From positions 101,683 to 165,682 of the forward strand of contig FJUW01000068.1 of assembly GCA_900074885.1 (NCBI GenBank): a stretch of DNA of 64,000 nucleotides, written 5' to 3'. The notes under the pieces were generated by a model, which made no database searches, was not told the DNA's origin, and saw nothing but the letters and a program-made list of their open reading frames with translations. The stretch is from Rhynchosporium graminicola (lineage: Eukaryota; Ascomycota; Leotiomycetes; Helotiales; Ploettnerulaceae). Shown piece by piece: positions 22,451-33,429 of the stretch; position 1 is the stretch's first letter; each line of letters opens with the position of its first letter. The position numbers and the translations under genes were made by a program.

Positions 22451-24090
22451 CAGGGTAGGGGTTTATTTCCCCTAACTACCAAGTATGCATTTATCCACCT
22501 ATACTCTAATAAAAAAAAAGTAACAAGACTAAACGAAATCCCATCAATGTGTCTCACGGACTATCACCTCACAGTACTCCTACACCTCGCTCGACCGACA
22601 AAAGCCCATCCACTTAATCATACTCATATATAAAATCCGCATTATAATCCACGGGTGGACTTTGACATTCACTGCCTCGTACACTCCGCTCTCCGCTTCC
22701 CACCTTATCTATCTCATCTACATCGCCTATATTCATGAGTAAAGGATAAAGTTCATGCGACTGTCTGCCTCTCCGACAAATATACCCCATAGAAGTATGC
22801 ATGATATCTGAATTTTTCCTATAAAGCTTTATTCACTCTAAGAGATAGTTAGGGTTATCAGGATTATTTGCTTTAAACGCTAATGCTTCAGCACTATTAC
22901 TTCGTACAGGCTCCTTTAAATGTAGATTCGGCGTCCGTGCGCACTCTATCATCAAGAAAGCAACACAATGCAGCTTTAGAGAGGACTATTTCATGCTAGA
23001 TATTCGCCTTTCGAATAGAACTCTCTACACATGCCAATTTTCAGCGTTCTGATCAATATGAGAACTGCTACAGGACGCCGTTTTTCACAGGTATATACAG
23101 GGATATTAGTTTTACGTTTTTTAAGCCAAGTACGAAGTATAGCTTTTTTCGAAAAGCTTATCCATCTCTGCCCGACCCCTGAGAATGGAATCGATTGAAA
23201 GGTCATGAGGCTATAAGGCGTGTGACACCTGTCTATAAGCCATACCTAATCCGGGAAAGAAGAGCGGCCGTATGCACGTCTCTCCTCGCGAGCCTACATC
23301 TGAGCGAGCCAATCATATAATCAGCGCTTTCCCGAGTCGTAGTTGATGAATTCTATCTAGTACCTTTAATTTTCCATTCTCTCAGCCAGACGATCGAGAC
23401 CTATTCCGGAACTAACGACAGATTCTGAGAGATAGTGCGCGAAGGGGATCTATCGCGGGATCTATTCAGCTCAACAGTTGGTTAAAATAACTGAATTTCT
23501 AAACAGATTCAATAACCAATTTCATGCAGCTGTGGTCTCGAGACCGTTTTTGACGCTTTTTATTTCTTCTTACAAAGATAAAACAAAGCAGTTCTCAAGC
23601 ACGGTCACTATGGATCCAACCTAGCTTTGTTTCTTACTTACAAACTCTCCCCTCTTCCACGCTATCGTGATTTCGTAGGAATGATCAAGGCCGTGGCAGC
23701 ATAGGCATTTGTCATTGATATTAGTGATGGGTTCTGTTGCATCTGGCTGTATTATTGTGAGGTTGGTTATATGACTTGCCAAATCGTGTTGGGGGGGGGC
23801 GGTAGATAAATGCGGTCGCTTGAGTGAGAGAGAGCCTTCGCCCCTCCAATATTAATTACATGCTTAACTTAATTACATGCTTAACTTATTTCAAACCTAC
23901 TGTCTTAGGACAGTATCTCAAGCTGGTGCGCGAAAGACAGCCATATGGTCTGGCCGCTTAGGTTTTACATCTGACGCGCATACTTTTCACTCCAGAGTCT
24001 CGCTGACCTCACTCATAGACCGTGGAAAGGAGTTCAAACTATAGCATTTTTGAAAAGAACTTCAATAACTCTCAGTCTATCATGGTGCTG
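22451..24090. other. intergenic, no supported gene
   Basis: Normal base composition with CpA and TpG restored. Two small minus-strand frames (62 and 71 codons) show no recognisable motif. A 17-bp direct duplication (TTAATTACATGCTTAAC) lies at about 23,851-23,887, and a G-run of ten lies near 23,791. Confidence 0.6.
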
Positions 24091-25503
24091 CTAAAGGATG
24101 AGCTTAAAATCGGGAACTTGCACCGGGTGCAGTGGCGACAAGGTGGCCACGGAGATGTGTGGCCAGCCCATCTCATCAAAGTCTAAAGTGACGTTCTGTG
24201 AATACTGAATTTGGGTAGCCTCCAGTTTCACAATTTTGCTCGGGGGTATCTTCATGTCCAGCTCCAATATGAAAGAAGGGGAAACCACTATCTTGCCAGC
24301 TGCTTTTTCCTCTTTCCGCGCTTCAGACTCCAGGATCACTTTGCTTTTCTTGTCCCCCGAGAAATCGCCTTCCGGTAGCAGAACATCGTATTCAACAGTT
24401 GAAATCCAATATTCACATCCGACACGGACTCCGTTGGCATTGGGGCCTGGATTTTGCTGGCGACCATTAGGTCCGTCAAGTTCACCTGATCCGGCCAAGA
24501 AAGCAATGTTTGCAGTGCCACCGCCGGGAATCCCAGATACCGAAGGGTCGGAGTGGATGAAGAAGTAATGGTGTTCCTTGATTGTTTTCTTTGTGCTGTT
24601 TTTGTTGAATTCTTCCAGCATCCGATTTGGATCCAGCATAAGAGGCTCATTGAGTACACCGCCGCTCTTGATCTCTCGGGGAATACGCAGTTCATAGCTC
24701 CTGCTGAAGTTCAGCTGAGGAAAAAAGTCTGCAAATGTCACAAGATCTTCCGGACTACCCATGGGGAATGGTAAGACTGAGATTGGTCTGATCTCTGGGC
24801 TACCAGGTTTGGGGGTTTTCATGTCTGGTTCAAACCCTTGGCAGTTGATGACAGTTCCGTGGGGTATGGACGCGAGGCGTGAGATCGTACCTTTCGGAAC
24901 ACCAGGTCTTACAACGGTAGGTGGGGTTCTGAGGAACATTCCGGACTCAAAGTGGATTGGAATCCCTCCATCCGCGCGGTCAGCGCGTCCTGTGTCCGCA
25001 TCAAGCATGTCCTTGACAGTCTGCATGTACGGGACAGCCTTCAATATGATGTCTGGTTGCCTTCCCAAGCCTCGGTTGTGTACGTCACCAATATCCTCCA
25101 AGAATTGCGTGGTCTCTTCGGTCACGTTGTACTCCAGAACGTTATTCCTTCTGATGTTTCCATAGGATGGCCGGAAAATCATGTTCAAGCCAGCACCGTG
25201 GAAATCCCCCTTTAGCTTCGCAAGGATATTGAGCTCCCCAGGGTCTGGACGAGGCTGAGGGGGGTCTGAATGAAGGTCATGGCCAGCAGTCACACTCAGT
25301 GTTGCGGAATATTCGAGGTCGTTATTCGCGTCGCCTTTGATATTGGGTCTTGGTGAGGTGAGACCGTCAACTTCGGTTATCTTGAAGGAGGTTGGAACAC
25401 TCAAAAAATTGGAGAAACCATTGACAATTTCTTGCAGCTGAGAGGGCTCGGTGAGACCCTCAGCATTGACTCCCGTCTGTGAAGTATTGGTGGTCTTGTT
25501 CAT
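24091..25503 (-). CDS. putative heme-binding beta-barrel (nitrobindin-like) protein, 470 aa
   Basis: Uninterrupted 470-codon gene. I chose the ATG at 25,503 (context TCAAAATGA) over an in-frame ATG at 25,599 because the upstream 32 residues look like translated leader. No signal peptide. Residues 99-112 show a G-x-F-x-G-x-G-x-N-x-I-F-R-P motif like that opening nitrobindin/calycin heme barrels, and residues 184-223 contain H-F-E-S-G-M-F, then R-L-A-S-I-P-H-G-T-V-I-N; H215 in I-P-H-G is a candidate ligand. The C-terminal third has no motif I recognise. If the assignment holds, it would bind heme or handle peroxide/NO in the cytoplasm. It is divergently transcribed from the copper radical oxidase at 27,144 across 1.6 kb. 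The gene call is firm; the function is tentative. Confidence 0.8.
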   Translation of the reverse strand: MNKTTNTSQTGVNAEGLTEPSQLQEIVNGFSNFLSVPTSFKITEVDGLTSPRPNIKGDANNDLEYSATLSVTAGHDLHSDPPQPRPDPGELNILAKLKGDFHGAGLNMIFRPSYGNIRRNNVLEYNVTEETTQFLEDIGDVHNRGLGRQPDIILKAVPYMQTVKDMLDADTGRADRADGGIPIHFESGMFLRTPPTVVRPGVPKGTISRLASIPHGTVINCQGFEPDMKTPKPGSPEIRPISVLPFPMGSPEDLVTFADFFPQLNFSRSYELRIPREIKSGGVLNEPLMLDPNRMLEEFNKNSTKKTIKEHHYFFIHSDPSVSGIPGGGTANIAFLAGSGELDGPNGRQQNPGPNANGVRVGCEYWISTVEYDVLLPEGDFSGDKKSKVILESEARKEEKAAGKIVVSPSFILELDMKIPPSKIVKLEATQIQYSQNVTLDFDEMGWPHISVATLSPLHPVQVPDFKLIL

Positions 25504-27143
25504 TTTGACTGTTATTCTTTCGGAGATTTTGATCCAAGAATGGAATTGAAGTTGGAAGTGTGGGAAAAATCTCGAGAATGAGCAGATAATCAGAACCATC
25601 TAAGATATTCAAAACCCGATACTGATACGTTATATACTGGCTTCAGGTCCCCCTTGTTACCGGAAGTGGACTCAAGTGCAGGGCTTAGACTAAGTTCAAA
25701 TTTCGAACCGACGACTGTGTCTACAAGATGCTGCGATACTATGCAGATCATCTAACCTCGATCCCGTGCATGAGTCAATAACAACCGAGTCATTTTTTTT
25801 ATCATATCTTCCATGTTGATCATATCTGTCATGTTGCACAAAGCATTCCAAGAAAAGAGGGGTCGTGGCTTCGGGCATCAAGCTGAATTACAGATACGGT
25901 CAGCGCATGCATACTAAACTTTTCTTTTTACAATTTCTTTTTTTATATTTTTGATTCTCAACAAATTATCACGCAGTAGCTCTTACAGAAGGTACACGTT
26001 AGCTTAGCTCTCGGAAACTAGGACGTTGGTCCGAAACTCCATCTTAGACTTCTTTATTTGAACGACATCTGTATGATCAAGCGAATAACTACACGACTAG
26101 GGCAATGTGTGTCTACTACCTTTCAGGTGAGGTAGACAGATTTGCATTTATCACACTATCCTCGTAGAAGCTTAGAATCAAGGTTCGTAGACCGAAAATA
26201 TTGTCTTACTTGTTTGTTGTGACACTGCATAGATCGTCGTTGCATGCAACACAGCTTGAAATCGACATTATTCTCTAACTTGTTATTGCAAACACGGCAT
26301 ACAATTGATGATAATGATAGCCATCATTTCGTTCAGGTGACCTGCTGAAAGCCTATCACTAGAGCAATCCGAATGTTTTAAGCTAGGGTTACAATCTATT
26401 TATATACAAGTACATGTCCTACATATCCACAGCGCCTTTAGTAGATATCTACACCGCATAGATCGTCCTTAGGTGTAACACAGCATGAAACCGATATTAT
26501 TATCTTACTTGTTATGATAAACACGGCATGCATCTGCTGATGATGACAGTTGTTATTTTCGTCCTAGTGACAGGCTGAAAGCGTATTACCAGAGTCTTCC
26601 GAAAGTGCTAGCTGGGACTTCAATCTATTTATGTACATGTATATTTCCAAGGTGCCTTCAACAAAGAATATACATTGCAAAGATCGAGCTTCCGTTCAGC
26701 ACATGCTTGAAACCTGCATTTGTACACCGACATTATGATTTCACTAGTGTTTAGTAAAGAAGAATTCGTGCAGACTGCAGGCGCCGATCTGCAGTGCTAC
26801 CATTTCAATGCTTCCCGTGACAAGTTCAACAAAACTGTTTTTGGTGATGCCTGCATGAGAAAAGCAAATACTCATCTTTCGGTCTGAAATGATTTTCATA
26901 CCCGATCCGACTCGCTCTTGGCGGTTGCGCATGTAGACTTGTCGAAAAGCCGACCTATACGCGAGGAGCTACTCGTGAAAGTGGCTACAAGTTTTCATTT
27001 ATACCACAGACAATATCCTCCAAATTTACCCTGCAGATTCTTAAGAGTTTCCAAAATCAAAATCCCAGCCCTTTTCCCACACTCACTACTTGACTCCCGC
27101 CATTACAACCTTCTTATATCCCCACACTTTCCAATCAGCAATC
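25504..27143. promoter_or_regulatory. shared divergent promoter region with tandem repeats
   Basis: The 1.64 kb between the heme-binding-like gene and the copper radical oxidase holds no convincing gene. It contains the tandem repeat described at 26,228-26,745. Both genes start at its ends, so cis elements here could act on both. Short frames at 25,696-25,881 and 26,744-27,151 have no recognisable content. Confidence 0.55.
26228..26745. repeat. diverged ~229-bp tandem repeat, about 2.3 copies
   Basis: Copy 1 (26,228-26,456) and copy 2 (26,457-26,677) both open CATAGATCGTC and share in order AACACAGC-TGAAA, CTTGTTAT, AAACACGGCAT, TGATGAT, CTGAAAGC, CAATCTATTTAT and TACA-GT. Copy 3 (26,678-26,745) is partial, starting CAAAGATCGAGC and keeping CAGCACATGCTTGAAACC. 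Differences are not restricted to transitions, so this is ordinary divergence after duplication rather than RIP alone. Confidence 0.8.
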
Positions 27144-29285
27144 ATGAGTGATGAAAGAAAGGTTCGTGGACAATGGGCAGACAAATTTGACCTCTGGAAC
27201 GTCGCTATTCATGTTCACCTGCTACCAACCGGTGAGGTACTTTACTGGGGTCGACGCGCTCAACCAGGTGCCGAAGAATATACGTCGCTTAATGAGCACA
27301 AAACCCACGCCTACATCTTGGATTTGGAAACCTGCGTGAGCAGGTGCACCGCTACAGACCCGAAGACCGAAGATGATCTTACCGTGAATCTCTTCTGTAG
27401 CGGGCACACCTTCCAGCCAGACGGTACTTTGCTTGTCGTTGGTGGACACGTTTTGGATGGCTTCGGGGAAGACCAAACTTGCATTTACGATCCTTTCCAA
27501 GATACGTGGACGGCAAAACCTTTGATGGTTCAAGGTCGTTGGTATCCTACCGCAATAACGTTGTCTGATGGCAGAGGCCTCGTCGTCTCGGGCAGCTCAC
27601 AAGATGTCGTCAACCCTGTGATCAATCTTGTCCCTCAGGTGTGGGACGCGCCTACAGATACATGGAGCAGGGTCCAATCGCCTCTGGTAGACATTTTCGC
27701 TCTCTACCCGCGACTTTACCACTGTCCAGACGGAAGAGTCTTCATGGCTGGCCCATTGGCAAGATCTCGCTTTTTGGACATGAATGCCGATGGTGGTCGT
27801 GGCGAGTGGTCCTCAAATGACAAGTCACCAATTCGCGAAGCATGTCAGCGCGAGTACGCCGCTTCGACTATGTATGATAGTGGCAAGATTATCTACATTG
27901 GCGGCGGAGGCGGTGACGAAATCCCACCCACCAATGCTGCAGAGATCATCGATCTGAACATTCCAACACCAGTCTGGAGAGCAACAGCTGACATCGGCAA
28001 AGGACGACGACACAGCTTTGCTACCACTCTACCTGATGGCACTGTGATTGTGACCGGAGGAACTTGTGGCGAAGGTTTCAATGACTTGCGTGAAGGTATG
28101 CCCGTACATGAGCCCGAGTTATGGGATCCTGCCACTGGAGAATGGACTGTGATGGCACCGGAGGAGGATGATCGCTGCTATCATCACACCGCACTACTAC
28201 TACCCGATGGCAGAGTTCTCTCAGCTGGCAGCGGGGAATACGATCCGGGCAACCAAAAGGTGCCCAATCCTCCCGTAGACTCCAAAATCACCGCCCAGAT
28301 ATTCAGCCCACCTTATTTGTTCAAAGGCAGACGCCCGACTGTTAGTAAGTCGCCATCTGAAATCGAATATGATCAGCAATTCAGTGTCACAATTGGCCAA
28401 GATGACGAGATTGCAAAGGTGAGCTGGACACGGATCGGATCTGTCACCCATTCACACAATATGAACCAATCTTTCCAATTCCTGAAGTTCACAAAAAGTG
28501 GGACAGTGGTCACGATAGATGCGCCAAAGAATCATTATTTGGCTCCACCGGGTCATTACATGCTTTTCCTCGTGAGCAAGGAAGGCGTCCCAGCAGTTGC
28601 GCCCATCGTCCTGCTCAAGCTGGACTCTTTGATTCCTCAACTGCCGCAAGTCCCCCCCGTGGAATTGCCTTCACGTACATATCTCGGGGAAAACGTGGGC
28701 GTGTCTGTTAATATGCGCAATCGGAAGGCCATTTCGGAGCAGGACGGGCCGCCTGTCGTTGTTGGTCTTACGGCTACCTGTCCCTACGGGCTCGGTCCTT
28801 GCTGGGGTGGAGCTTATGAAGCATTGAACAACATCAAAGATATCAAGACTGTTCTCCCAAGACCAAATCAAATAAACTCGATTGCCTTCGTCTACCTTCA
28901 CGAAGACATTTTGCCCAATATCGATGTTTGGCGGAAAGAGCTGCGTGAACTCGACGGTGGCACGTACACTATGCGCGGCATTGAGATGACACTCACTGGT
29001 GTAGTCACTGAGAAGGACAGGAAGCTGATACTAGCCGGCACATCGACTCGATCTGATGTTATTCTGAATCCGTTCAAGACAGATAGCAAGCTCGAATGGA
29101 ATAACGTGGCGAAGGTGCCTCAGCCACTTGCACCAGGAGAAGCCATCGCGTACTCCCAACTGTACAAGAAGGTAGTCTCACATCCAGAGGGATTGATGAT
29201 GAAGGTGACTGGTCGGCTGCAAATGGATGATAATAAAGTGCACACTTTGGATGTGAAGAGCTTCGCTGAACCTTCTGATTCTTGA
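27144..29285 (+). CDS. intracellular copper radical oxidase (galactose/glyoxal oxidase family), 713 aa
   Basis: Intronless. The start is the ATG at 27,144 (first ATG of the frame; upstream codons read from a non-ATG). Kelch-type beta-propeller with repeated G-G and D-G-R/D-G-T turns (about 20-375), then an early-set Ig-like domain (about 385-493). All five residues of the copper-radical site can be placed: C85 and Y134 (the Cys-Tyr cofactor pair), Y346 and H347 in C-Y-H-H, and H436 in T-H-S-H-N-M-N-Q. Such enzymes oxidise alcohols or aldehydes with O2, releasing H2O2. No signal peptide or membrane segment is seen, unlike most secreted fungal members. A further domain of about 200 residues follows (C546 and C553 in C-P-Y-G-L-G-P-C-W-G-G), which the classical enzymes lack. 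Substrate unknown. Confidence 0.92.
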   Translation: MSDERKVRGQWADKFDLWNVAIHVHLLPTGEVLYWGRRAQPGAEEYTSLNEHKTHAYILDLETCVSRCTATDPKTEDDLTVNLFCSGHTFQPDGTLLVVGGHVLDGFGEDQTCIYDPFQDTWTAKPLMVQGRWYPTAITLSDGRGLVVSGSSQDVVNPVINLVPQVWDAPTDTWSRVQSPLVDIFALYPRLYHCPDGRVFMAGPLARSRFLDMNADGGRGEWSSNDKSPIREACQREYAASTMYDSGKIIYIGGGGGDEIPPTNAAEIIDLNIPTPVWRATADIGKGRRHSFATTLPDGTVIVTGGTCGEGFNDLREGMPVHEPELWDPATGEWTVMAPEEDDRCYHHTALLLPDGRVLSAGSGEYDPGNQKVPNPPVDSKITAQIFSPPYLFKGRRPTVSKSPSEIEYDQQFSVTIGQDDEIAKVSWTRIGSVTHSHNMNQSFQFLKFTKSGTVVTIDAPKNHYLAPPGHYMLFLVSKEGVPAVAPIVLLKLDSLIPQLPQVPPVELPSRTYLGENVGVSVNMRNRKAISEQDGPPVVVGLTATCPYGLGPCWGGAYEALNNIKDIKTVLPRPNQINSIAFVYLHEDILPNIDVWRKELRELDGGTYTMRGIEMTLTGVVTEKDRKLILAGTSTRSDVILNPFKTDSKLEWNNVAKVPQPLAPGEAIAYSQLYKKVVSHPEGLMMKVTGRLQMDDNKVHTLDVKSFAEPSDS

Positions 29286-30338
29286 TAGGATCATCTTAGC
29301 AAGCGATAAGAGCCCTTGTTTGATTGAGCGTACTGCCTATACGGCTCTATGGTCTGGTAGGTTGATTCAGCCCGTCAAAATCAGCACAGACATTTATCCT
29401 GTATGTAGTTTCAGGTATTAGGACGATTCAGCTGCCTTGTGTTTCGAAAATATCAAGCCTCCACTTTATGTCGTCTTTGAAGAATAAGATTGAAAGATAT
29501 ACATCGTTTCAATTCTAGCTATAATACTACCTTTAAATGTAACTAGGCTAGGGTGATATACGAGCCAAAACCCCAAATATTTCATTGAATAAATCTTTCT
29601 TCTTATCACGAGAACTCCGTTCACAAAAAGCGTCAAGAGCATGATTAAAGAGTTTTTAATTGATGATCTTACAGTTTGTTCATAATATGAAATATTTGTA
29701 AAGTAACCTTATCATTTGATCGTTCATGGAACTTGAAAATAGTTTAGATAAAGCTTCATTGTCAATTATGCAGCTCACTTTGAGTTCCAAATGTCAGGGT
29801 ATATTACCAAAGATACCCTCGTAAGTGAGACGTCCTCCCGAATATGACAAATCATAAGGGTGGCTTATATATACTCTTTGGAACATATATTTATTGCCTT
29901 ATTGTTGTAGCTTTCCTGGTGAATGACTAGCTGATACCAAATAAATATTAATCATACGCAAACAGTTATTCATATTACTCCGATTGACAACTTGTTATTA
30001 AGGTACATCTTCAATCAGGACTTTAAGCCACTGAATGACCTGGGCGGAAAGAAGTGGCTTGCATGTGAATTCCCTTTCAGCTGTTCTCACGGCTGAGAAT
30101 GGCGTGGGGTCAGCTATCATCTGAGTTATTGGACAAGCTGGTTGCTGGCAAAAGATGACCCCAAGAAGTACCACGGTGCAATGGCTTCATTTCAACTTTG
30201 CAGTGAAAGATTAGATGGACAAAAGTTGATGTAAATTTTCCGCAATGTGCGATTTGAGCACAGTCTGCATTAGAAGCACAGGAAAGACACGCATCACACA
30301 GAAACCTATTCTAGCTTAGCGCACATAAGTAATAGGAA
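29286..30338. other. intergenic, AT-rich, no gene seen
   Basis: Convergent 3' regions of the copper radical oxidase and the intradiol dioxygenase. AT-rich between 29,500 and 30,000. No frame with recognisable content and no repeat copy detected. Confidence 0.6.
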
Positions 30339-31553
30339 TCAGCCATTCTTGCAAGGAGTAAACATCCCCTTAGGATCACCACCGCAATTGATCAATGTCG
30401 TCCCATCGGGGCCATATCGGCCTACGGGACTCATGTTCTTGGCTGATTTCTTACTATCTACACCTAAGGTCAACCACCCGAAAAGCCCGTCTTCGACTTT
30501 ATCTCCCAGAAGAGAGTATCTCATGACAGGATCGCTGATTGTAGCCGCTTGAGCAAAAATGAAATCGGCTGCGTTAGTAGTCACAGGAAAAGTATTGGAT
30601 CTATAGGCGGCGGTCTTCTCAATTTCTGTTGTCAGGCTTTGGTCGAAAAAGATCTGGCCGACGTGGGAAACAGTAGTACCGGTGAAAGTGTTATTTGGTA
30701 GAAGACTGTACCAGAATATCAGTGATGCGCTCAAGAATACTTTTGGTGACACTTACGATCCAGTGAGATGGGTAGCAATGTGGTAATGCGTTGACCTCCC
30801 ACCGTAGTGACCAGCGTAGAAAGTGGTGAATCTTGCAACACCGTCCGCACTGGTAGGTTGGATACCGCGTGCGAACGTCGAGCTGGAGAGGGACTTGTCG
30901 GCAGTACCTCCGTTGGCTGAGGCGATGATGCCGCTGTATATGCCAGTTGCGTTTGCATGCCAGAACTCAACATAAATACTCGGAAGAGGCTTGCATGTCG
31001 TGATATCAATGACCTGAACATCCAGAATCACATCAACGCCCTTCTGGCCCTTGTCCTTTTCTCGTAAGTCTTCATGGACAACTTCACCGATCACCCAGTA
31101 AGGTCCTTCGGTGATGTGAGGGGTGAGAACGCAGGAGCTATTTGCGAAAATTTCCGTATGCTTGCTCTCTGGACCAAACTTGGTCTTCGATCTGTGATCC
31201 GTCTTTAGCACAGTGGGTGCATCTCTTCCAATGAGCGAGCCTCGTGGCTTGAGAATGCGTCCGTCTGATCGGTGTTAGCCACGTTTATTGTTGCAGAGAG
31301 GCACTATACCCGTGGGAAGACCCTTGATTTCTCTCTCGGATCTCAGAACTTCTATCCGCCTCTCCACTGTGCGTCGCTCGTGGCCCTCTCTTCGAAGGAT
31401 TTCGCTGCAGTGACTAAGATCATTGGGTAGATTTGCGGCTTGAATCGCAGCCATGTACTCTCTAGCCTCATGCCTGTGGTCAGCACCGGGGTGCGCGTTA
31501 CTGACTGTTACAAATAGGCCAAAAGTAGCCGCTGCCAACTCCGAAAAGTACAT
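30339..31553 (-). CDS. secreted intradiol ring-cleavage dioxygenase-like protein, 372 aa
   Basis: Model: exons 31,310-31,553, 30,757-31,264 and 30,339-30,705, with introns of 45 bp (GTATAG...CAG, CTAAC branch) and 51 bp (GTAAGT...CAG). Phases match and 1,119 nt is a multiple of three. The ATG at 31,553 gives a good signal peptide ending near A20 (V-S-N-A/H-P-G). The extracellular fungal dioxygenase pattern is present: G-P-Y-W near 135-138, W-H-A-N-A-T-G-I-Y-S with Y191, and G-H-Y-G-G-R-S-T-H-Y-H-I, giving Y235, H241 and H243; Y191, Y235, H241 and H243 fit the non-heme Fe(III) ligand set. The family cleaves catechols between the hydroxyls to muconates. The substrate is unknown. Convergent with the copper radical oxidase. 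Confidence 0.9.
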
Positions 31554-33429
31554 TTTGAGAACGGCGTAAAATTTGGAAGTGAATGTGGGAAGGCACACCG
31601 ACTCCAGGACGAAGCAGCTGGTATGTATTGCATACTCACATGCCAGGAGCTGAGCTTCGATTAAGCTTCTCTCTGCATTCCATGGCCGGTTAATTGATGA
31701 TAAGCCGTAAGTGCGATGATTTGTTTCAGATCCAAATTAACAAGCAAATCATGTTGGATCGTTTAGGAAGCATGATATTATATTCTAGGGACGGGTGGTT
31801 TCGACATGAATCAGCCGCCTCTCACACTCAGCCGTTGTTTATCAAGTCGTGCTAGTAAAGACGGCAAGCTACATTCGATGCAACTGCCGACAGTCTACAA
31901 AGTTATTGGAAAATATAAACGAGATTCGGAGGATGAATAGGATGGCTAACCTAAAGATCGTAATTTGATAAAGTTACGAAAATGACAATGGTCTGTGAAA
32001 AGCCTGCGAACAAAATATGCACGCCACCCAAGTGCTTACACTGTCACACGAGGCCAAGCTGGCCAGAATTGCCTCTGATCTACAAGGGTGGCTGTTCAGA
32101 TTCGAAGCCATTGGTGAAAGTCATTCGAATGTACAGGAAGCTCAATGAAGCAACTTGATTGTTGGCTGCAAGGTATTACAAGTTATTGCAGCATATGCAA
32201 TAGATTTGAAGTAATACCGTCGGTTATCAAGAGTGCAATGGGATGAGCTGAAAATATCCCAAAAAAAAAACAGGAATGTGCAATGGTCTCTGTGGTAATA
32301 AGATCCGATCAATCGCTCCACTATTTAGCATTCACTGCTGTACAAACAAGCTGTCTCTGAAGACGTCCAGGTGTAGGTCTATGCTACATGGACAAGCTAC
32401 ACGTCGATCCTATTTTGGGAAAACCTCATAATATTTGTAGTAACTGCTGGATTTGTAGTATTCTTTCAGGTATCATTCCTCTAGGTCCGGCTCCGGACTA
32501 TGTTCATCCATTGCTAGTCTCAGTAATCTCACGAACACATGTAACGTGGGCTGATACCAATAAACTTTTGATATGGTACCCCGCGATTCAGCTGGACCTA
32601 TTTCGGCCCCCTTGACATGTATAAAAAAATGCCGATTATTTTCAATGCCTCGGGAGTATTGGAACATTTTTTTGCATACTCAACCACCAAAACAAGTGGC
32701 TGCATTATGCCGGGCGACGTAAACCTGTAGAAATCACACAAATCAGCATATTCCGAACATCCAAATACCTAACTCCAAGCTATAATGACCTGTTATCACT
32801 CAAGTAGACTCAACCCTCTCTTTCTTACGCAACTCGACGCTCTGCTAGCAGGCAAAGACCCCTTTACAGACCTAGGTTTTCACCTCCTTGATAGCCTGAT
32901 AACGATCCAATCCTGATAGCCTCGCGAGAGCACCCTACCTCCTTGAGGATAGATGATAAAGACGNNNNNGGGGGGGGGGAGGGGGTAATAGCCTTCAAAT
33001 TGCAGCTGTTGCGGTACAATTGGCCACAATCAAGAGAATAAAACATGCCTGGCGTGGAGATCAGTATAATCCGTATATATAATACTGTTACGATCAATCA
33101 GACTCTTCTTATTATTCTCTATATACCTCTCTTTCCATTAACAGCTATTTTCCTCAATTCCAGCTATTTCCGAATTTCTCAGCAATACGCTGTTCTGCAA
33201 CACTACACGTGGCCCGGCAAAAAGCAGCCACCTGTTTGGGTGGTTGAGCTATGCAAAATAATGTTCCACTTTCTTCGAGGCATTGGAAATAATCGGCCAA
33301 AAAAAATATTTGATTTATCAGCTAAATCTATAACCTAGAGGCTTTCCCCCGGGTGTTCAAACCGGCTAATGTTTTCTTATCTTGTCGGGTATTTCTTTGT
33401 AAATAGGAGACTAGAAGATACTGCTTCCG
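31554..33429. other. intergenic with a short assembly gap
   Basis: No supported gene. Bases 32,965-32,969 are N, followed by a G-rich homopolymer, so the local sequence is unreliable. Scattered 60-100-codon frames have no motifs; one of them is open only because the N bases are read through. Confidence 0.6.

Noticed and set aside
22614..23206. Two short minus-strand frames near the island edge
   Set aside because: No domain, no splice partners, no sign of coding constraint.
24236..25215. Several plus-strand frames of 73-134 codons
   Set aside because: Antisense shadows of the 470-residue gene on the minus strand.
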